Shown piece by piece: positions 29,743 to 40,766 of a stretch of 64,000 nt of DNA (positions are counted from its first letter, which is position 1; each line of letters begins with the position of its first letter). The stretch is from NCBI GenBank assembly GCA_023091665.1, contig JALJCQ010000015.1, positions 372,001 through 436,000 on the forward strand, read 5' to 3'. This DNA is from Pythium myriotylum (Eukaryota; Oomycota; Peronosporomycetes; Pythiales; Pythiaceae). The translations under genes and the position numbers were made by a program. The notes below the pieces were generated by a model, which was not told the origin of the DNA, did no database searches, and saw nothing but the letters and a program-made list of their open reading frames with translations.

Positions 29743-31809
29743 CTATTCAGTACGCAATCGCTTTCGAAGATTATATGGAGGAGGAGGCGGCAGTGGTTTG
29801 ATAGGTATGTTGTTCATCGGACCATCAGCGGCAGTCGCATACGGAGCCTCGTCGTAGTAGCCCACAAACACTCGGCATGCCTTTCTCGCCGCTAAAACTT
29901 CGGATCCTGGCTTCAAGATCAACGATTCACACGATTTGAGATCTGGACAAACAGCGATATAGATTGATGGCTTGATATCTCCGGCATCCTTGACATCATC
30001 TGGAAAGAAGATGGCGTTCATTCTCTTCAGCTCCTTGCCATCGATTTCATGTTCTGCAGCGATAGTCATCTGAAGATACGCGATATTGCTCATCATGTCT
30101 GATGTGGGCTCGAGCTTCACAATGCTGTCAATGTTTGGAAAATCATGGCACGCAGGAAACCAGTAGGCGAGCTTTTCATCGTCTCTCCATTTCTCCAAGT
30201 GGCTTTCATGATCACTTGCCGTTCCGCAACAAATTGCACCGCCATTTTTCAAGTAAACCTGCTTCACTTCGAGATGTCGCGGTTCGTTTGGTTTTCTTCT
30301 TTCTGGCGGATCATATTCCGATATGTAGAGCCTTAACGTCTTGTCGGCAGCAAGGCGGTGTAGATAGATCTCGAAAACACTTCCAGCGAGTGATCCATGC
30401 CCAGCGCCTCGTGCCCACTGGTAGATACGAAACAGCGCATCTGACCGGAGCCTCACTGAAAGTGAAAGCACAGCATATTCCGAGTCGATAACTTGCTCCC
30501 AATACCGCCTGGCGGTAAACTGACTGGTGTCACCAGGGTTTTTGACGAATGTATGGCGCAATCGATCAACTTGCGACTTACCCGTCAATACACTCGAGTT
30601 GTTGGAGAGCAGGTTTGAGACATCATCCACACCACTAACCGCATCATCAATTGCATTCCGTATTTCTTCCGATGTAGCAAGTGTAAATTCACGCACGCTT
30701 CCACCAGAGTAGTAGAACCGTTCTTCCATATCCATAGCGGTATAGTTGTAAACACGGTTTCCCATCAACCACAGGTCCTTCTTTGCCCAACAAGGCAAAA
30801 GGCAGCAGTATGTATCAACTCGTTCTTGAGACGTCAGACTCACTTGCTGCGACGTTGCCAACAAATTGAATGTCTCCAGCTCTTGCGGAACATGCTCGTA
30901 TTTCAACCCATCCAGCAGCAACCAAATATTCTCAATGCCCTGCTGCTTAGACAGCTCCCCATATATGCGACAAGCTTCGAGATCCGTACATGATGGAATC
31001 GCAAAATGCACAACTCGATTTCCCTGGTGTCCCAGATATAGGAGGCAATTGCTCTGGTTCAGCTTGGCCAATCGCCGATACACCAGCACATTCTTTTGGT
31101 GCTTGAACACGAGATAAAAGGCCATCAAGCACAACATCGTCGACTTGCCGATGCCCGGTGATCCCATGAGGATGCTCCTCTTGTTCGCGTGCGTATTGAT
31201 CTTGTCAGGAGTAGACTCTCGAAACCATCCATCATCAAGTATCGACACAACCTGCTTGTCCTCCAATCGCCAAAAGATCTTCCCGTTGCTGGTGCATCCA
31301 CCCAAGCTGCTCATGAACTTCCAGATGAATGGAATCTCGTGTACAGCGCCAACGCCCCATTCTCTCAGTGAAATACATTCCTCCGCGTACTTGTCCGACT
31401 CGTTTAGGACACTGGTTCTTGGAAGTGCACGTTTCTCATCCCGTTGCTCCTGATCAACTGGTGGAACCACCACCAACACATTCACAAGGCCATTTCCTGC
31501 TGCCTCGTCATCTTCATCCACTTCGACCATTTTCTCTTCAGACAAACCAACGCGTCGGAGCTTCGCTTGTGGAACACCTAGATGTGGAAGCCCATTAACG
31601 TCGCTCACACTTCCGGTCTCGTTGTTTGTCATCCACGCGTCGCCCTTCTTGGCCAAGTACAGCTGCAGCTCATCCGCATCGCACGTGATCTTGCGCGGCT
31701 TCTCTGCCTTGATCGCCTTCTTTAAGTCATCAACCGTGTCGCTCTCATCCACCCGCACAGAGAACGCGCTTCCTGCCGCTCCAACCAACGCACAGAAGAG
31801 CTTCACCAT
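29743..31809 (-). CDS. Crinkler (CRN) family effector-like protein, copy B
   Basis: A 688-residue paralog of the protein at 20193-22259, read from ATG 31809-31807. The header through LQLYLAK and everything from VDQEQRDEKRALP onward are essentially the same, including the P-loop GSPGIGKS and the basic tail. Residues from about 61 to 118 differ strongly: TNNETGSVSDVNGLPHLG here, TENEIKEVGSISGLKHLN in copy A. The upstream frame is open for about 58 more codons, which I do not consider coding. It follows the small membrane-protein copy by about 115 bp on the same strand and would share its upstream region. Confidence 0.88.
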   Translation of the reverse strand: MVKLFCALVGAAGSAFSVRVDESDTVDDLKKAIKAEKPRKITCDADELQLYLAKKGDAWMTNNETGSVSDVNGLPHLGVPQAKLRRVGLSEEKMVEVDEDDEAAGNGLVNVLVVVPPVDQEQRDEKRALPRTSVLNESDKYAEECISLREWGVGAVHEIPFIWKFMSSLGGCTSNGKIFWRLEDKQVVSILDDGWFRESTPDKINTHANKRSILMGSPGIGKSTMLCLMAFYLVFKHQKNVLVYRRLAKLNQSNCLLYLGHQGNRVVHFAIPSCTDLEACRIYGELSKQQGIENIWLLLDGLKYEHVPQELETFNLLATSQQVSLTSQERVDTYCCLLPCWAKKDLWLMGNRVYNYTAMDMEERFYYSGGSVREFTLATSEEIRNAIDDAVSGVDDVSNLLSNNSSVLTGKSQVDRLRHTFVKNPGDTSQFTARRYWEQVIDSEYAVLSLSVRLRSDALFRIYQWARGAGHGSLAGSVFEIYLHRLAADKTLRLYISEYDPPERRKPNEPRHLEVKQVYLKNGGAICCGTASDHESHLEKWRDDEKLAYWFPACHDFPNIDSIVKLEPTSDMMSNIAYLQMTIAAEHEIDGKELKRMNAIFFPDDVKDAGDIKPSIYIAVCPDLKSCESLILKPGSEVLAARKACRVFVGYYDEAPYATAADGPMNNIPIKPLPPPPPYNLRKRLRTE

Positions 31810-31924
31810 CTTTCCTTTTGTTTTGGGACTGAAGAAATTACACCTCACTTTCAGGGTTATATTTGCAATGATGGTGGCAAAATCAACCTCAACTGAGGTT
31901 GAAACCTCGGTTCGAAAACCGGTT

Positions 31925-32186
31925 TCAAGTTGGCTCCAAAACAGTATCGGTATCGATCGATAGTTCGCACTCGTCACCAGCAAGCGCGCTGATCTGCGCG
32001 TGCGGGTCCTCGCGCTCTTGCTTCTGCTTGCGCAGCAGCGAGGCCGCGTGGACAGCCATCTCTTCGGCCTCTCGCCCCGCGACTTCGGACTGGATCGCCG
32101 CGGCGTTGGGCTGCTGCTTGCGCATTCCGTAGCCCTGCAGCGCGATCGAGCAGAGCCCCGAGCGCGGCGATCGCGAGCACGAGCAT
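31925..32186 (-). pseudogene. Small membrane protein, copy 2, frameshifted
   Basis: This is homologous to 25821-26057. The start and membrane segment begin MLVLAIAALG, but an extra base near 32160 changes frame before the rest (GLCSIALQGYGMRKQQ, then EREDPHAQISALAGDE). It then continues past the former LINE site to end DTVLEPT. This shows the longer original C terminus. Whether the extra base is a real mutation or a sequencing error cannot be told. Confidence 0.45.
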
Positions 32187-33737
32187 GCGCAAGACGGACG
32201 CGCTCGACGACGCGCTCGCACCGGACGCGCCTGGGCTGGCCGCGCCGGGCGAGACTCTGGAGGGACTCTGGAGGGAAGGCGTCGTGGAGAGCGTCGCTCG
32301 TGCATCGCGGACGCTGCGCAGTCAGCGAGTGAAGGGAGAGAGGCCGTGCGCGCCGCTTCAGGTGAGACCGTTATTTTGTTCGGGAGAGACCTGGTCAGGA
32401 GCTCCGACCCCGATGATTTTTTGGACTCAGATCTGATAAAATTGGATGGACTCAGAAGATGACTCCATGTGAAGGATACCGGTAGAATTACCGGTTTCTC
32501 TGTTCAGCATGGTTGAAGCTCTTGATGGAAGGACGACGGGCTCCAGTCAGTGTGCTGTTCCTGAGACCATCGGACGAGAAGACCGCACGGTTTGTCTCTG
32601 TCTGCAGGCTCTCTGGCAGTTGACAGTGGACTGATGGATTGTCTGCCGAACTGGCGACCGTCGAATGAGTTTTTTGCTTTTTTGGGTGTTGGGATGACTG
32701 ATGCCTTGGCCAATCTGGCCTTGGAGTCAAGCCGCACACTCATGACGACGGCTCAGCCGTCTCATCAATCTCTTCTCTCTGGGTCTGTGGTGGCCACAAC
32801 CTCCGACTGCCACGCTGGCACTCTCGCGGCTGGTATTCGCTACCTTCTGCTGCAAGAACTGACAACCCCAACAGCAGAAACAGACACAGAGACAGTTAGT
32901 TTGCAATCCCGGATTGCAAACACGCACTGACATCCGGGCGAGCTTCTGTGAGATCAGGCTCTTCATCGCTGGATATTCTATTGCCGTGCATAATGTAGCC
33001 GTCGTTGGGATTATCTGATATGGCCAGGGGGCGTACCAGGGGGCGTACCACGCACTCTACCGAGCGAAAGGTTCTGCTGGTGCTCCTTCTACTCCAATCG
33101 GCGATGCATTACTCGATCAAGATAAGTCTTGTCACACGAAGTGCCGAGCCAAGATCCTCGGCTGTTTGGTGCTTCTACGCTGCGCTCCTTTGCCCACTGG
33201 AGCGAGCTTCGCTCCAACTTGTCAGTGGACTGCAAACGCAACTGCGGAGTTTGGATGCTGCCTCAGCGTTCTTTCCTCATGAGACTCTCACTCGATTTCC
33301 CAGGCTGCGAAGAACCATTTGGCGAGGCTGTAGTGTGACGCGAGTCTCGTCGATGGCACAAGATCAAGCTGGTTCCCACAACCTGTTCGAGAAATTTTCC
33401 AACCGAACCAACTGCAGGACGAACCTTGCACTAAGGCGGTTTGGCGCGAATTGTCGATATCAGGACGTCGGTTTCAACGCCATGAGCTTGTGCTGACAGT
33501 TCTTGGACAGTTGAAGATTCAACGTCGTGGCCGAGTTTTGAATTGTTGAGCCTCCCGTGAGCTCCATCCACCACTCTGCACGACGTGATGAAACAATTGT
33601 GGTTCAATGAATAGTTCTGAATCATAGTCGACCATGATCAAGCGGCTCTAGTCGCCTTTTTGCGTTGTCATCCACGCTAAGAAAGCTCGGGGTGGGAAGT
33701 GAAGGATTAGTTGAATTGGGTGTTGGCGCAAGGATTG
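31959..33737. repeat. Segmental duplication, copy C (right-truncated)
   Basis: Matches copy B from 25831 (small gene) and both copies from TTCCTGAG (32558). It is more diverged: several substitutions, and GGAGTTTGGATGCTGCCT present once where A and B have two adjacent copies. Homology stops after GGCGCAAGGATTG at 33737, so it has no CRN gene. It is probably the oldest copy. Confidence 0.85.
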
Positions 33738-34872
33738 GTAGGAGCATCGCCACGTCTTCTGTCGGGAACGCATCGAACTGTTCTGATGTATCTTTTCGCG
33801 CGGGAGAGACGCGCTGGAGCAGCTGGAGCGATCCAATCCCAGGTTAAGCCACACACCCAGACGGAAGAACTTCGTCGACACCAGATTGCTGCTGTAAAAA
33901 GCAGGTTACTTCTCGTCACCGATGACTGCGTAGGGTCCACTCGTCGCGAAGAGAGCTATCGGGATTGTCCTTGTCCAGGCTTCGTCCACGATGCCCATGT
34001 CACATCCAGCGCTCGGATCGGGCGGGGACAGCGCCACGCAGCAAACTTGACCGGTCTCTCGCTTTCGACTTCGTTGGTCGGTCATGTCTCGCCAGAATTT
34101 TGTCCAGCACTGGCAGCGGATCTATGCCTCCACGACCGACGGCGGATTGCCATCCAGAGACCAGAGTGGGCCCAGCCTCTGGTCTATTTATCCTCCCAAC
34201 GGAACCGACAGCCTCTACGGTAGAATCTCCGGGCGGTGTGGCGTTGACGCAGTCTTTGTTGGGAGAAATAGATCGACTTGAACAGCCGATTCCCGAGTCG
34301 GGAATGCCCGACACGTTCGCTCGTTGGCCAACTGGAAGGGGAGAATGTGGGGGCCAAGAACAAAAAATGCCAGAGTCTCGTGCGGATACCGTCCACGTGG
34401 CTGAGGCGTCGTGTCCTCAAGGGCTTGAAGGTGAGCCCCTCGCGATCCGCGGTGTGATATGGAGCCAGCGAGTGAGATTCAGAAACGTCGAGGGATCCAA
34501 ATCAATTACTAAAGCAGGTGTAATCTACCACTACGCACTATTGCTATATTCACAATAGCAGGTGTAAAGGCATTATAAAATATGATGAGATCAACCTGCT
34601 TTTGCTAATGAGCTCCTCGTGGCGGCCTTTCTCGCAGCGATGACGTCAATCCAGTGGTTCCGTGATGACCAGATCCCGGCATCGGCAAACTGGTGACCGG
34701 GTGGAGCTCCATTGGGTCAAATCTCTTCGAGGACCCTCTGCCGGATTCCTGCTCTCGGGCCGTGGATGACGCCCACGGCCCATCTCTCACTCACCCACGG
34801 TGAGGAGACCCAGAGAACACGAGCAGAGCAGCTCACTTTGGGAACTTCTCGAAACCAAACCACCATCTGGCG
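33738..34872. other. Intergenic region before the START-FYVE cluster
   Basis: No gene could be supported; frames here are short and lack recognisable domains. The element AGCAGGTGTAA occurs twice at about 34514 and 34556, either side of a short AT-rich stretch with GCTATATTCACAATAGC. The last few hundred bases would be the promoter of the first cluster gene. Confidence 0.5.
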
Positions 34873-36254
34873 ATGCCTCACCAGCCACGCTCGGCGCCAC
34901 CAGCCAAGTCTCGCTCGGCTTCCTCTGCGACATCACACAGCGGTTCTTCACCGACATCGTCTTATGGCCACAGAGGCACCCACCCACGAGCGATGTACGA
35001 GGACGAGGACTCGATCTCGTTGCCGGCACACAAGCGAGAAGAGTTTGTCGCCAAGATCAGCGCCACGGTCGACTATGTGCTCGAGTCCATGGTCGGCGAC
35101 CGCCCTTCGAGTATCTATTGGAGGCCCAGAGGAGAGAAGAAGGGCGTCTCGTACTACGTCGACGACAATGTGAACCCGGACCAGTACCGCTTCTGTTGTG
35201 TGAGCGAAACGAGCGCGCGCACCGAGGACGTGATGAAGCTCTTCCTCATGACAGATACAGAGACGCTGCTCAAGAACTACCGCATCGTGTACAACAACGT
35301 GCTGGACGCACGCGTGCTCAGTGTGCTCGAACACCCGACCACGCAGAACCCATACAAGTCGGTCTACTTGCGGTATTCTTCCTTCGCGACGCCCAAGCTC
35401 ATGGACAACCGCGACATGTGTCTCGTCGTCGCGACCGACATGTTCACACACGAAGACGGCTCGACGGTTGGCTATTGTCTATGGGACTCAATAGAGATCC
35501 CAGAGTGTCCGGATATGAGCAAGTCACACGGTGTGGTTCGAAGCCGCATGTTTCGCTCGGGGTTCTTCTGCCGAACAGACAACAGTGTTGACAGTCTCGA
35601 GTCTGCAATGAACGACGGCAAGAACACCAAGATCGTCTACCTCGTAGGACTTGAGCCTGGCGGCGTCGCTCCGAGACTAGCAGCCAAACTGGTCGTGGAG
35701 AAATTCGGCGCCAACCTCGCTCGCTTGTGCGAGTACTTTCGCCGCAAAAACTTGGATCCAGCGACGTTCCGGCCTCGCAGTGAGTGGCCATCGAGTCGGT
35801 GAGTTTCCCTTCGCTCCGTGATCTTGGCAGTTGGTTCCGGAGCGTGACTGACCATCTTGTCGTGTGGGTTTGTTTTTTTAGTGACGCAACTCATTGCCGA
35901 TCTTGCACAAAACACTTCGGAGGGTTTTCCTTGCGTCAGCACTGCGCGGCCTGCGGGGAAGTCTTCTGCAGGGCCTGCTGTACGAAAGAGAAGACAGATC
36001 TGCCCGGCGTCGGAATCACGACGCTACGCTTTTGCCACAAGTGTCTAGGCAAGCGAGGTATCGACACGTACACGCCTCAGCGCGTCGACTCGCCGAAATC
36101 GTCCACGTCGACGAGCCTCTCCTCTGCAGCAGCGGCTCGCCGAACGAGTGGCCAGTTGCAGTCGGATCATCTCGTCGAGAACGGCACGTTCCTTCTCCGC
36201 TCCAGCTCCAACTTGGCCGCGTCGTCGGCCGTCACAACGCGAGCCGGTCCGTGA
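34873..36254 (+). CDS. START-FYVE family protein 1 (one intron)
   Basis: CDS is 34873-35798 joined to 35882-36254, about 432 residues. The intron has GTGAGT at 35799 and ends in TTTTTTTAG at 35881 (83 nt). Residues about 50-305 are a START-like lipid-binding domain (ISATVDYVLESMVG, YYVDDNVNPDQYRFCC, VVATDMFTHEDGSTVGYCLW). The second exon is a FYVE-like zinc finger: HCRSCTKHF, RQHCAACGEVFCRACC, FCHKCL give eight Cys/His ligands. START domains bind lipids in a closed cavity, and FYVE fingers dock on phosphatidylinositol 3-phosphate membranes, so an endosomal lipid-sensing role is likely. The tail is Ser/Thr-rich and lacks the RTIVLP motif of paralogs 2 and 3. It is the most diverged of the intron-bearing copies. 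Confidence 0.85.
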
Positions 36255-36892
36255 CTCCAGCGAAATGACGCACACGGCCTGAATTATATTACAAGGACAC
36301 CCGCCACAAACGCCAAGGCCACAATCCTGAGATCACGGCAAATGGGACACTTTCGCGTCTCTCGCGCGTCCACGTTTGCCATAAACTTTTGGCGACAGAG
36401 TCACTGCGACCACGAAGCTGTGCCCGCAAATTCGTGGGTGCCGAGGCGCCTCTTCTGAGCAGCAGACGACCGAACGAGATCCACGTAGCGAAGGACTGAC
36501 CCCATTACTCACGTCTGTGTGGAGGCGTGGCGACAGAGCGGCAGCGCTCGCACAACGAGGTGCCCTGCGGTCTTTTTCAAATCTCAAACTAAGGTAAAGT
36601 GAGTATATAAATCGTTGTCAATGGGGAAAGTATCAGATACCGTGATTTGAAAGTATTCAGAGCCTGTCACATGGCAAGAGACCTGACAACGCTGCCATCT
36701 TGCCGAGGCGACAATGGCTTCGCCGGGCTCTCTGCCGTACAGTTGCGAGCCCTGCGAGCCATCGCGATTGCTAGTGCTTGAAGCTCGCGTGGTCGGAGGC
36801 AGAAAGTGCCCAATGATCTTTTTCTCCGTCTTCTTCACTTGGCACCGTTCATTCTGCGAAACACGCTCGACCCCCGAGGAACGAGGTGCAAA

Positions 36893-38190
36893 ATGGACAA
36901 GGAGAAGGTGTACGCGTACCGCCGCTCGTCCACCGTGGCCTCCACGGCGCCGTCGGTCACGAGGGAGGAAGTTAACTCAATCTTCCTCAACCCTCAGCGC
37001 CAGGAGGCCGTCCTTGCCAAGATTAACGTGACGGTTGACTACGTGCTCGACACCATGGTGGGTGGCCGACCCTTGGACGTCCAGTGGCGACCCAAGACCA
37101 CGAAGAAGGGCATCGCCTACTTCGTCGACGACAACGTCCCGGCGGGCCAGTATCGATTCTGTTGTGTGGGACAGGCCCCGGTCCCTACCGAGGAGGTCAT
37201 GAAGCTCTTCCAGATCTCTGATACGGCTGCTCTTCAACGACATGGCCGCATCCTCTACGACAATGTGCTCGACATGCGAGTTCTCTGTGTACTCGAAGAG
37301 CCGACCGAGCTGAACCCTTTTAAGTCGACTTACATCCGCTACACGTCGCTCGCGTCGCCCAAGCCTCTGGACGACCGCGATATGTGTCTTGTCGTGGCTA
37401 CCGACATGTTCACGCACGAAGACGGCTCCACGGTCGGCTACTGTCTCTGGGACTCGGTTGAGCTACCCGAGTGCCCCGATTACAGCCGCTCGCAAGGGCT
37501 CATCCGCAGCCGCATGTTCCGCTCGGGATACTTTTGCCGAACACCGCCCAACGGCACCGCCACGGAGATCGTCTACTTCGTGGGCGTCCAGGCTGGTGGC
37601 GTCGCGCCGCGGTTCGCAACCCGACTCCTCATGGAGCGCTTCGGCGCTAACCTCAAGCGGCTATGTAACCACTTCCGTCGGAAGAAGTTGGACTCCGCGA
37701 CTTTTTGTCCACGAGATGAGTGGCTCTCCCGCAGGTGTGTGCTTAATCTTCCCTCTTTGTCAAAAGGATCTGCTCAGCGGTGCTAACATTTTGTTGATTG
37801 CTTTGCAGAGACGTGCCTCATTGCCGATCGTGCACCAAAAGATTCAACAGTTTCTCCAAGCGTCGCCACTGCGCGTGCTGTGGTGATGTCTTCTGCTCGT
37901 CGTGCTCCTCGGATGAAGAGGTGGATGTCCCAGGTGCTGGGATCACGACGTTGAAGATGTGCCGGCCGTGCCTCGCGAAGCGTGGCCTCGAGCCTTTGAA
38001 GGGCGTTCCGCCGTGCCCGATGACGCTTGGCCTTCTGCCCCGCGCCCAGAGCCGGCCTCGCCACTACAATAGCATCGAGAACCCGTTCTTCCGGCTCAAG
38101 TCGACGAATTATTCGGACGAGCCTCCGCTGTCCCCGCTAGCGTCTCCGACGCCAATGCTCGCGAGGACGATCGTGCTGCCGACGCGGTGA
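36893..38190 (+). CDS. START-FYVE family protein 2 (one intron)
   Basis: CDS is 36893-37734 joined to 37809-38190, 407 residues. The start MDKEKVYAYRRSS is the first ATG that aligns with the family; the frame is open further upstream without ATG. Intron 74 nt (GTGTGT..TTTGCAG), inside an Arg codon. The START part contains INVTVDYVLDTMVGGRPLDV, YFVDDNVPAGQYRFCCVG and MFTHEDGSTVGYCLWD. The FYVE-like part has HCRSCTKRFNSFSKRRHCAC, CGDVFCSSC and a final CRPCL. The C terminus has IENPFFRLKS and ends with ARTIVLPTR, shared with neighbours. Spacing to the previous gene is about 640 bp, enough for its own promoter. Confidence 0.87.
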
Positions 38191-39483
38191 TAGCCGATGA
38201 GACTCGCTCGTTAGACTAGATGATCGTAGAGAATAGACGCATCCTTCTTAGAGTGATAATAGATGATTCAACGCAGAAGACGTCTGCAGTTGCCGGGGCA
38301 TGAAGACTACCATCTGTGCATAACGCGCCCTAACCTACGGGAGTCCCTGTAAAATAATACGCTTGGCGCTCTCCCCTAGTCTGGGAAGCCCAATGTTTTC
38401 CGGTCTCTCCATCCGCTCTGCCTTGCTTCTGTTGGCCCGTTTAGTCTTTTCACTCTCCCGGGAGAGGACACAATCTATTCAGCAAGACGCTGGGAACACT
38501 CAGAGACTTTCTTGTTGGATCGTCCAACCACGACAAAGTTGCGCGAGGACAAGAATCTAGTCGCGTCGTGTCGTGCGGGAATCGAGCCGATCCCCGCAAC
38601 AAGATCGTCCTTCCCGGTGCCGATCGCAATTCGCTTCCCGGGAGGAGAAGCAGAAGCAAGCCATTCCGACCCCCACCATCTGCTCTGACGAGTACGATGA
38701 CTGAGCACTAGACATATCGGCGTGTTTTGAGGCTTCTGGTCTCTCAACTCAGCCAGCTGAAAATGCCACCTGCTGGTCAACGGCCGGAGCGAGACACCAC
38801 ACATGAGCTCCGAATTGTCCGCTGCGCCTCTTCACGGATCGTCGACCAACGGGCAGAAACGCTGTCTGCTCTCTACAATCGAGCTGCGGTTCGTTGTCGC
38901 CACTTCCAACTACGTGGACGAGCTGGTTGTGTCCCATCAAAAGTCGAAACGAGCCAGCGCTCACTATCCACCAGCATCGTCACGCGGCACCAAACCGGAC
39001 AAGGGAACCGGATTTTCCACGGGGCCCCTAAGGAATCAGCCGCCAAATGGCTGCGAACGCCGCGAAAGTCGGTCGCCCACTCCGTAGCCAGCAGGCCGGA
39101 GAATTCTTGGAGGAGCGAGCCGGTCGCCACACAGGATTTGATCTCCGTTCCAATCGAGGCGCCGATCCACGGTCTCATTAACCTCAACACGGTTGATCTT
39201 GATAGATACCGTTCCAAACAAGGTAGATCACTTACAAGTCAAGACTTGCTTTTCGTATGTCGATGCACCGTGGTTTGCATTGACCGCCTTTCTCACGGTG
39301 ACGGTCTCAGCAGCCGGTTTTTCGAGCCTGTTCACCTAGATGAAACTCACCACGATGCAGCAACGCCTGCCGACACGCGCAAAGCTTGAGTCTTTGACTC
39401 GTGCCGTCGGGCTCGGACAAGTGTCTTTACAAATTCTTTTTTTCCTCCGTTGGGTCAACCGCCCTCGAGGGTCGGACCTTCGG
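38191..39483. other. Intergenic region without recognised genes
   Basis: About 1.3 kb between cluster genes 2 and 3. Several short frames are present on both strands; none has a recognisable domain or family resemblance, and I see no remnants of a START-FYVE copy. It should contain the 3' end of gene 2 and the promoter of gene 3. Confidence 0.45.
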
Positions 39484-40766
39484 ATGCCTATAGTCGCGGA
39501 CGTGACGAGCAACTCGTCGACCGCGGCCTCGTCCGCGCGAACGGGCGATGACGCAATGATCGACATCGATCCCGAGCAGCAGGAGGAGATCCTCGCGACC
39601 GTCAACATGACGGTCGACGACGTGCTCGACTCGATGGTCAGTGGACGTCCCATGGACGTCGAGTGGAGACATAAGGTCACCAAGAGAGGAGTCGCGTACT
39701 ACGTCGACGACAACGTTGGCTCGGGCCAGTACCGCTTCTGCTGTGTGAGCCACACCTCGGCGACGACCGAGGAGATCATGAAGCTCTTCCTCATCACCGA
39801 CACGGCGGCGCTGCAGCGCCACGCACGGATCCTCTACGACAACGTGCTCGACATGAAAGTGCTCAGCGTGCTCGAGGAGCCGAGCGAACTCAACCCGTAC
39901 AAGTCCATGTTCATTCGATACACGTCGCTGGCCGCTCCAAAGCCACTGGGAAACCGGGATATGTGCTTGGCGGTCGCGACAGACATGTTCACTCACGAAG
40001 ACGGATCGACGATCGGGTATTGTCTGTGGGACTCGGTCGATATTCCGCAGTGCCCCAAGGCCTACGGACTCATTCGAAGCCGCATGTTCCGCTCCGGGTA
40101 TCTGTGCCGGACGACCTCGAACGGCTTCGCGAATGGCAACCAAACGGAGATTATTTATTTCGTCGGCGTCGAAGCCGGCGGTCTCGCGCCGCGACTAGCG
40201 ACCAAGATGGTGATGGAGCGATTCGGCGCGAACTTGATGCGGCTGTGTAACCACTTCCGTCGGAAGAAGCTGGACCCCGCGACTTTTTGCCCCCGAGAAG
40301 AGTGGATGCCTACGAGGTTCGTACGATTTTTTTGTCACAGTTGCAAAAGGCTCGATTCTAACTGGGACTCTGCTGGATCTATAGAGAAGCCACCAACTGC
40401 CGATGTTGTGTCAAGAAGTTCAATCGATTCTCCAAGCGTCGGAACTGCGCGTCGTGTGGCGACGTCTTCTGCTCGCCGTGCTGCTCGAAAGAAGACGTCG
40501 ATATCCCTGGCGTGGGCTTCACAACCATGCGGTTCTGTCTGCGGTGCCTTGGCAGTCGAGGCGTCGAATCCAAGGACGAGGACCCTCCGCGACTCGTGTC
40601 CTTTACTCACCGCGACCGCGCCAAGAGCATGCCCCGCCTCCAGCCAAACATAGAGAACCCGTTTTTCCGGATCGAGTTCAACTCGGACAGCAATCTGCCG
40701 TCGCCGACGCTTCCTCCGCTCTCGCCTATACTGGGCAGGACGATCGTGCTGCCGACGTGGACCTGA
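39484..40766 (+). CDS. START-FYVE family protein 3 (one intron)
   Basis: CDS is 39484-40316 joined to 40385-40766, 404 residues. I chose ATG 39484 (MPIVADVTSNSS) over an in-frame ATG at 39340 because the downstream start gives the length seen in the paralogs. The intron has GTTCGT at 40317 and ends TCTATAG (68 nt), again within an Arg codon. START motifs: TVNMTVDDVLDSM, YYVDDNVGSGQYRFCC. FYVE-like motifs: NCRCCVKKFNRFSKRRNCAS, CGDVFCSPCC, FCLRCL. In this copy the usual His of RRHC is Asn (RRNC), so one zinc ligand or lipid contact may be lost. The tail ends GRTIVLPTWT. Confidence 0.87.

Larger units (their letters stand above)
25831..31958. repeat. Segmental duplication, copy B (complete unit)
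   Basis: This unit holds the small membrane-protein gene, a region without clear genes, and a CRN gene. Its left part (25831-27123) matches 31959-32558 once the LINE at 26263-26934 is removed. Its right part (27123-31958) matches copy A. The order of shared borders shows a head-to-tail tandem array. Confidence 0.88.

Noticed and set aside
31810..31983. N-terminal extension of CRN copy B by about 58 residues
   Set aside because: The CRN header is known to start at the MVKLFCALVG-type sequence, and the extension reaches into the end of the neighbouring small gene.
33738..34560. Plus-strand frames of 170-197 codons after duplication copy C
   Set aside because: No domain or composition signal, frames overlap one another, and there is no copy elsewhere in the window to support conservation.
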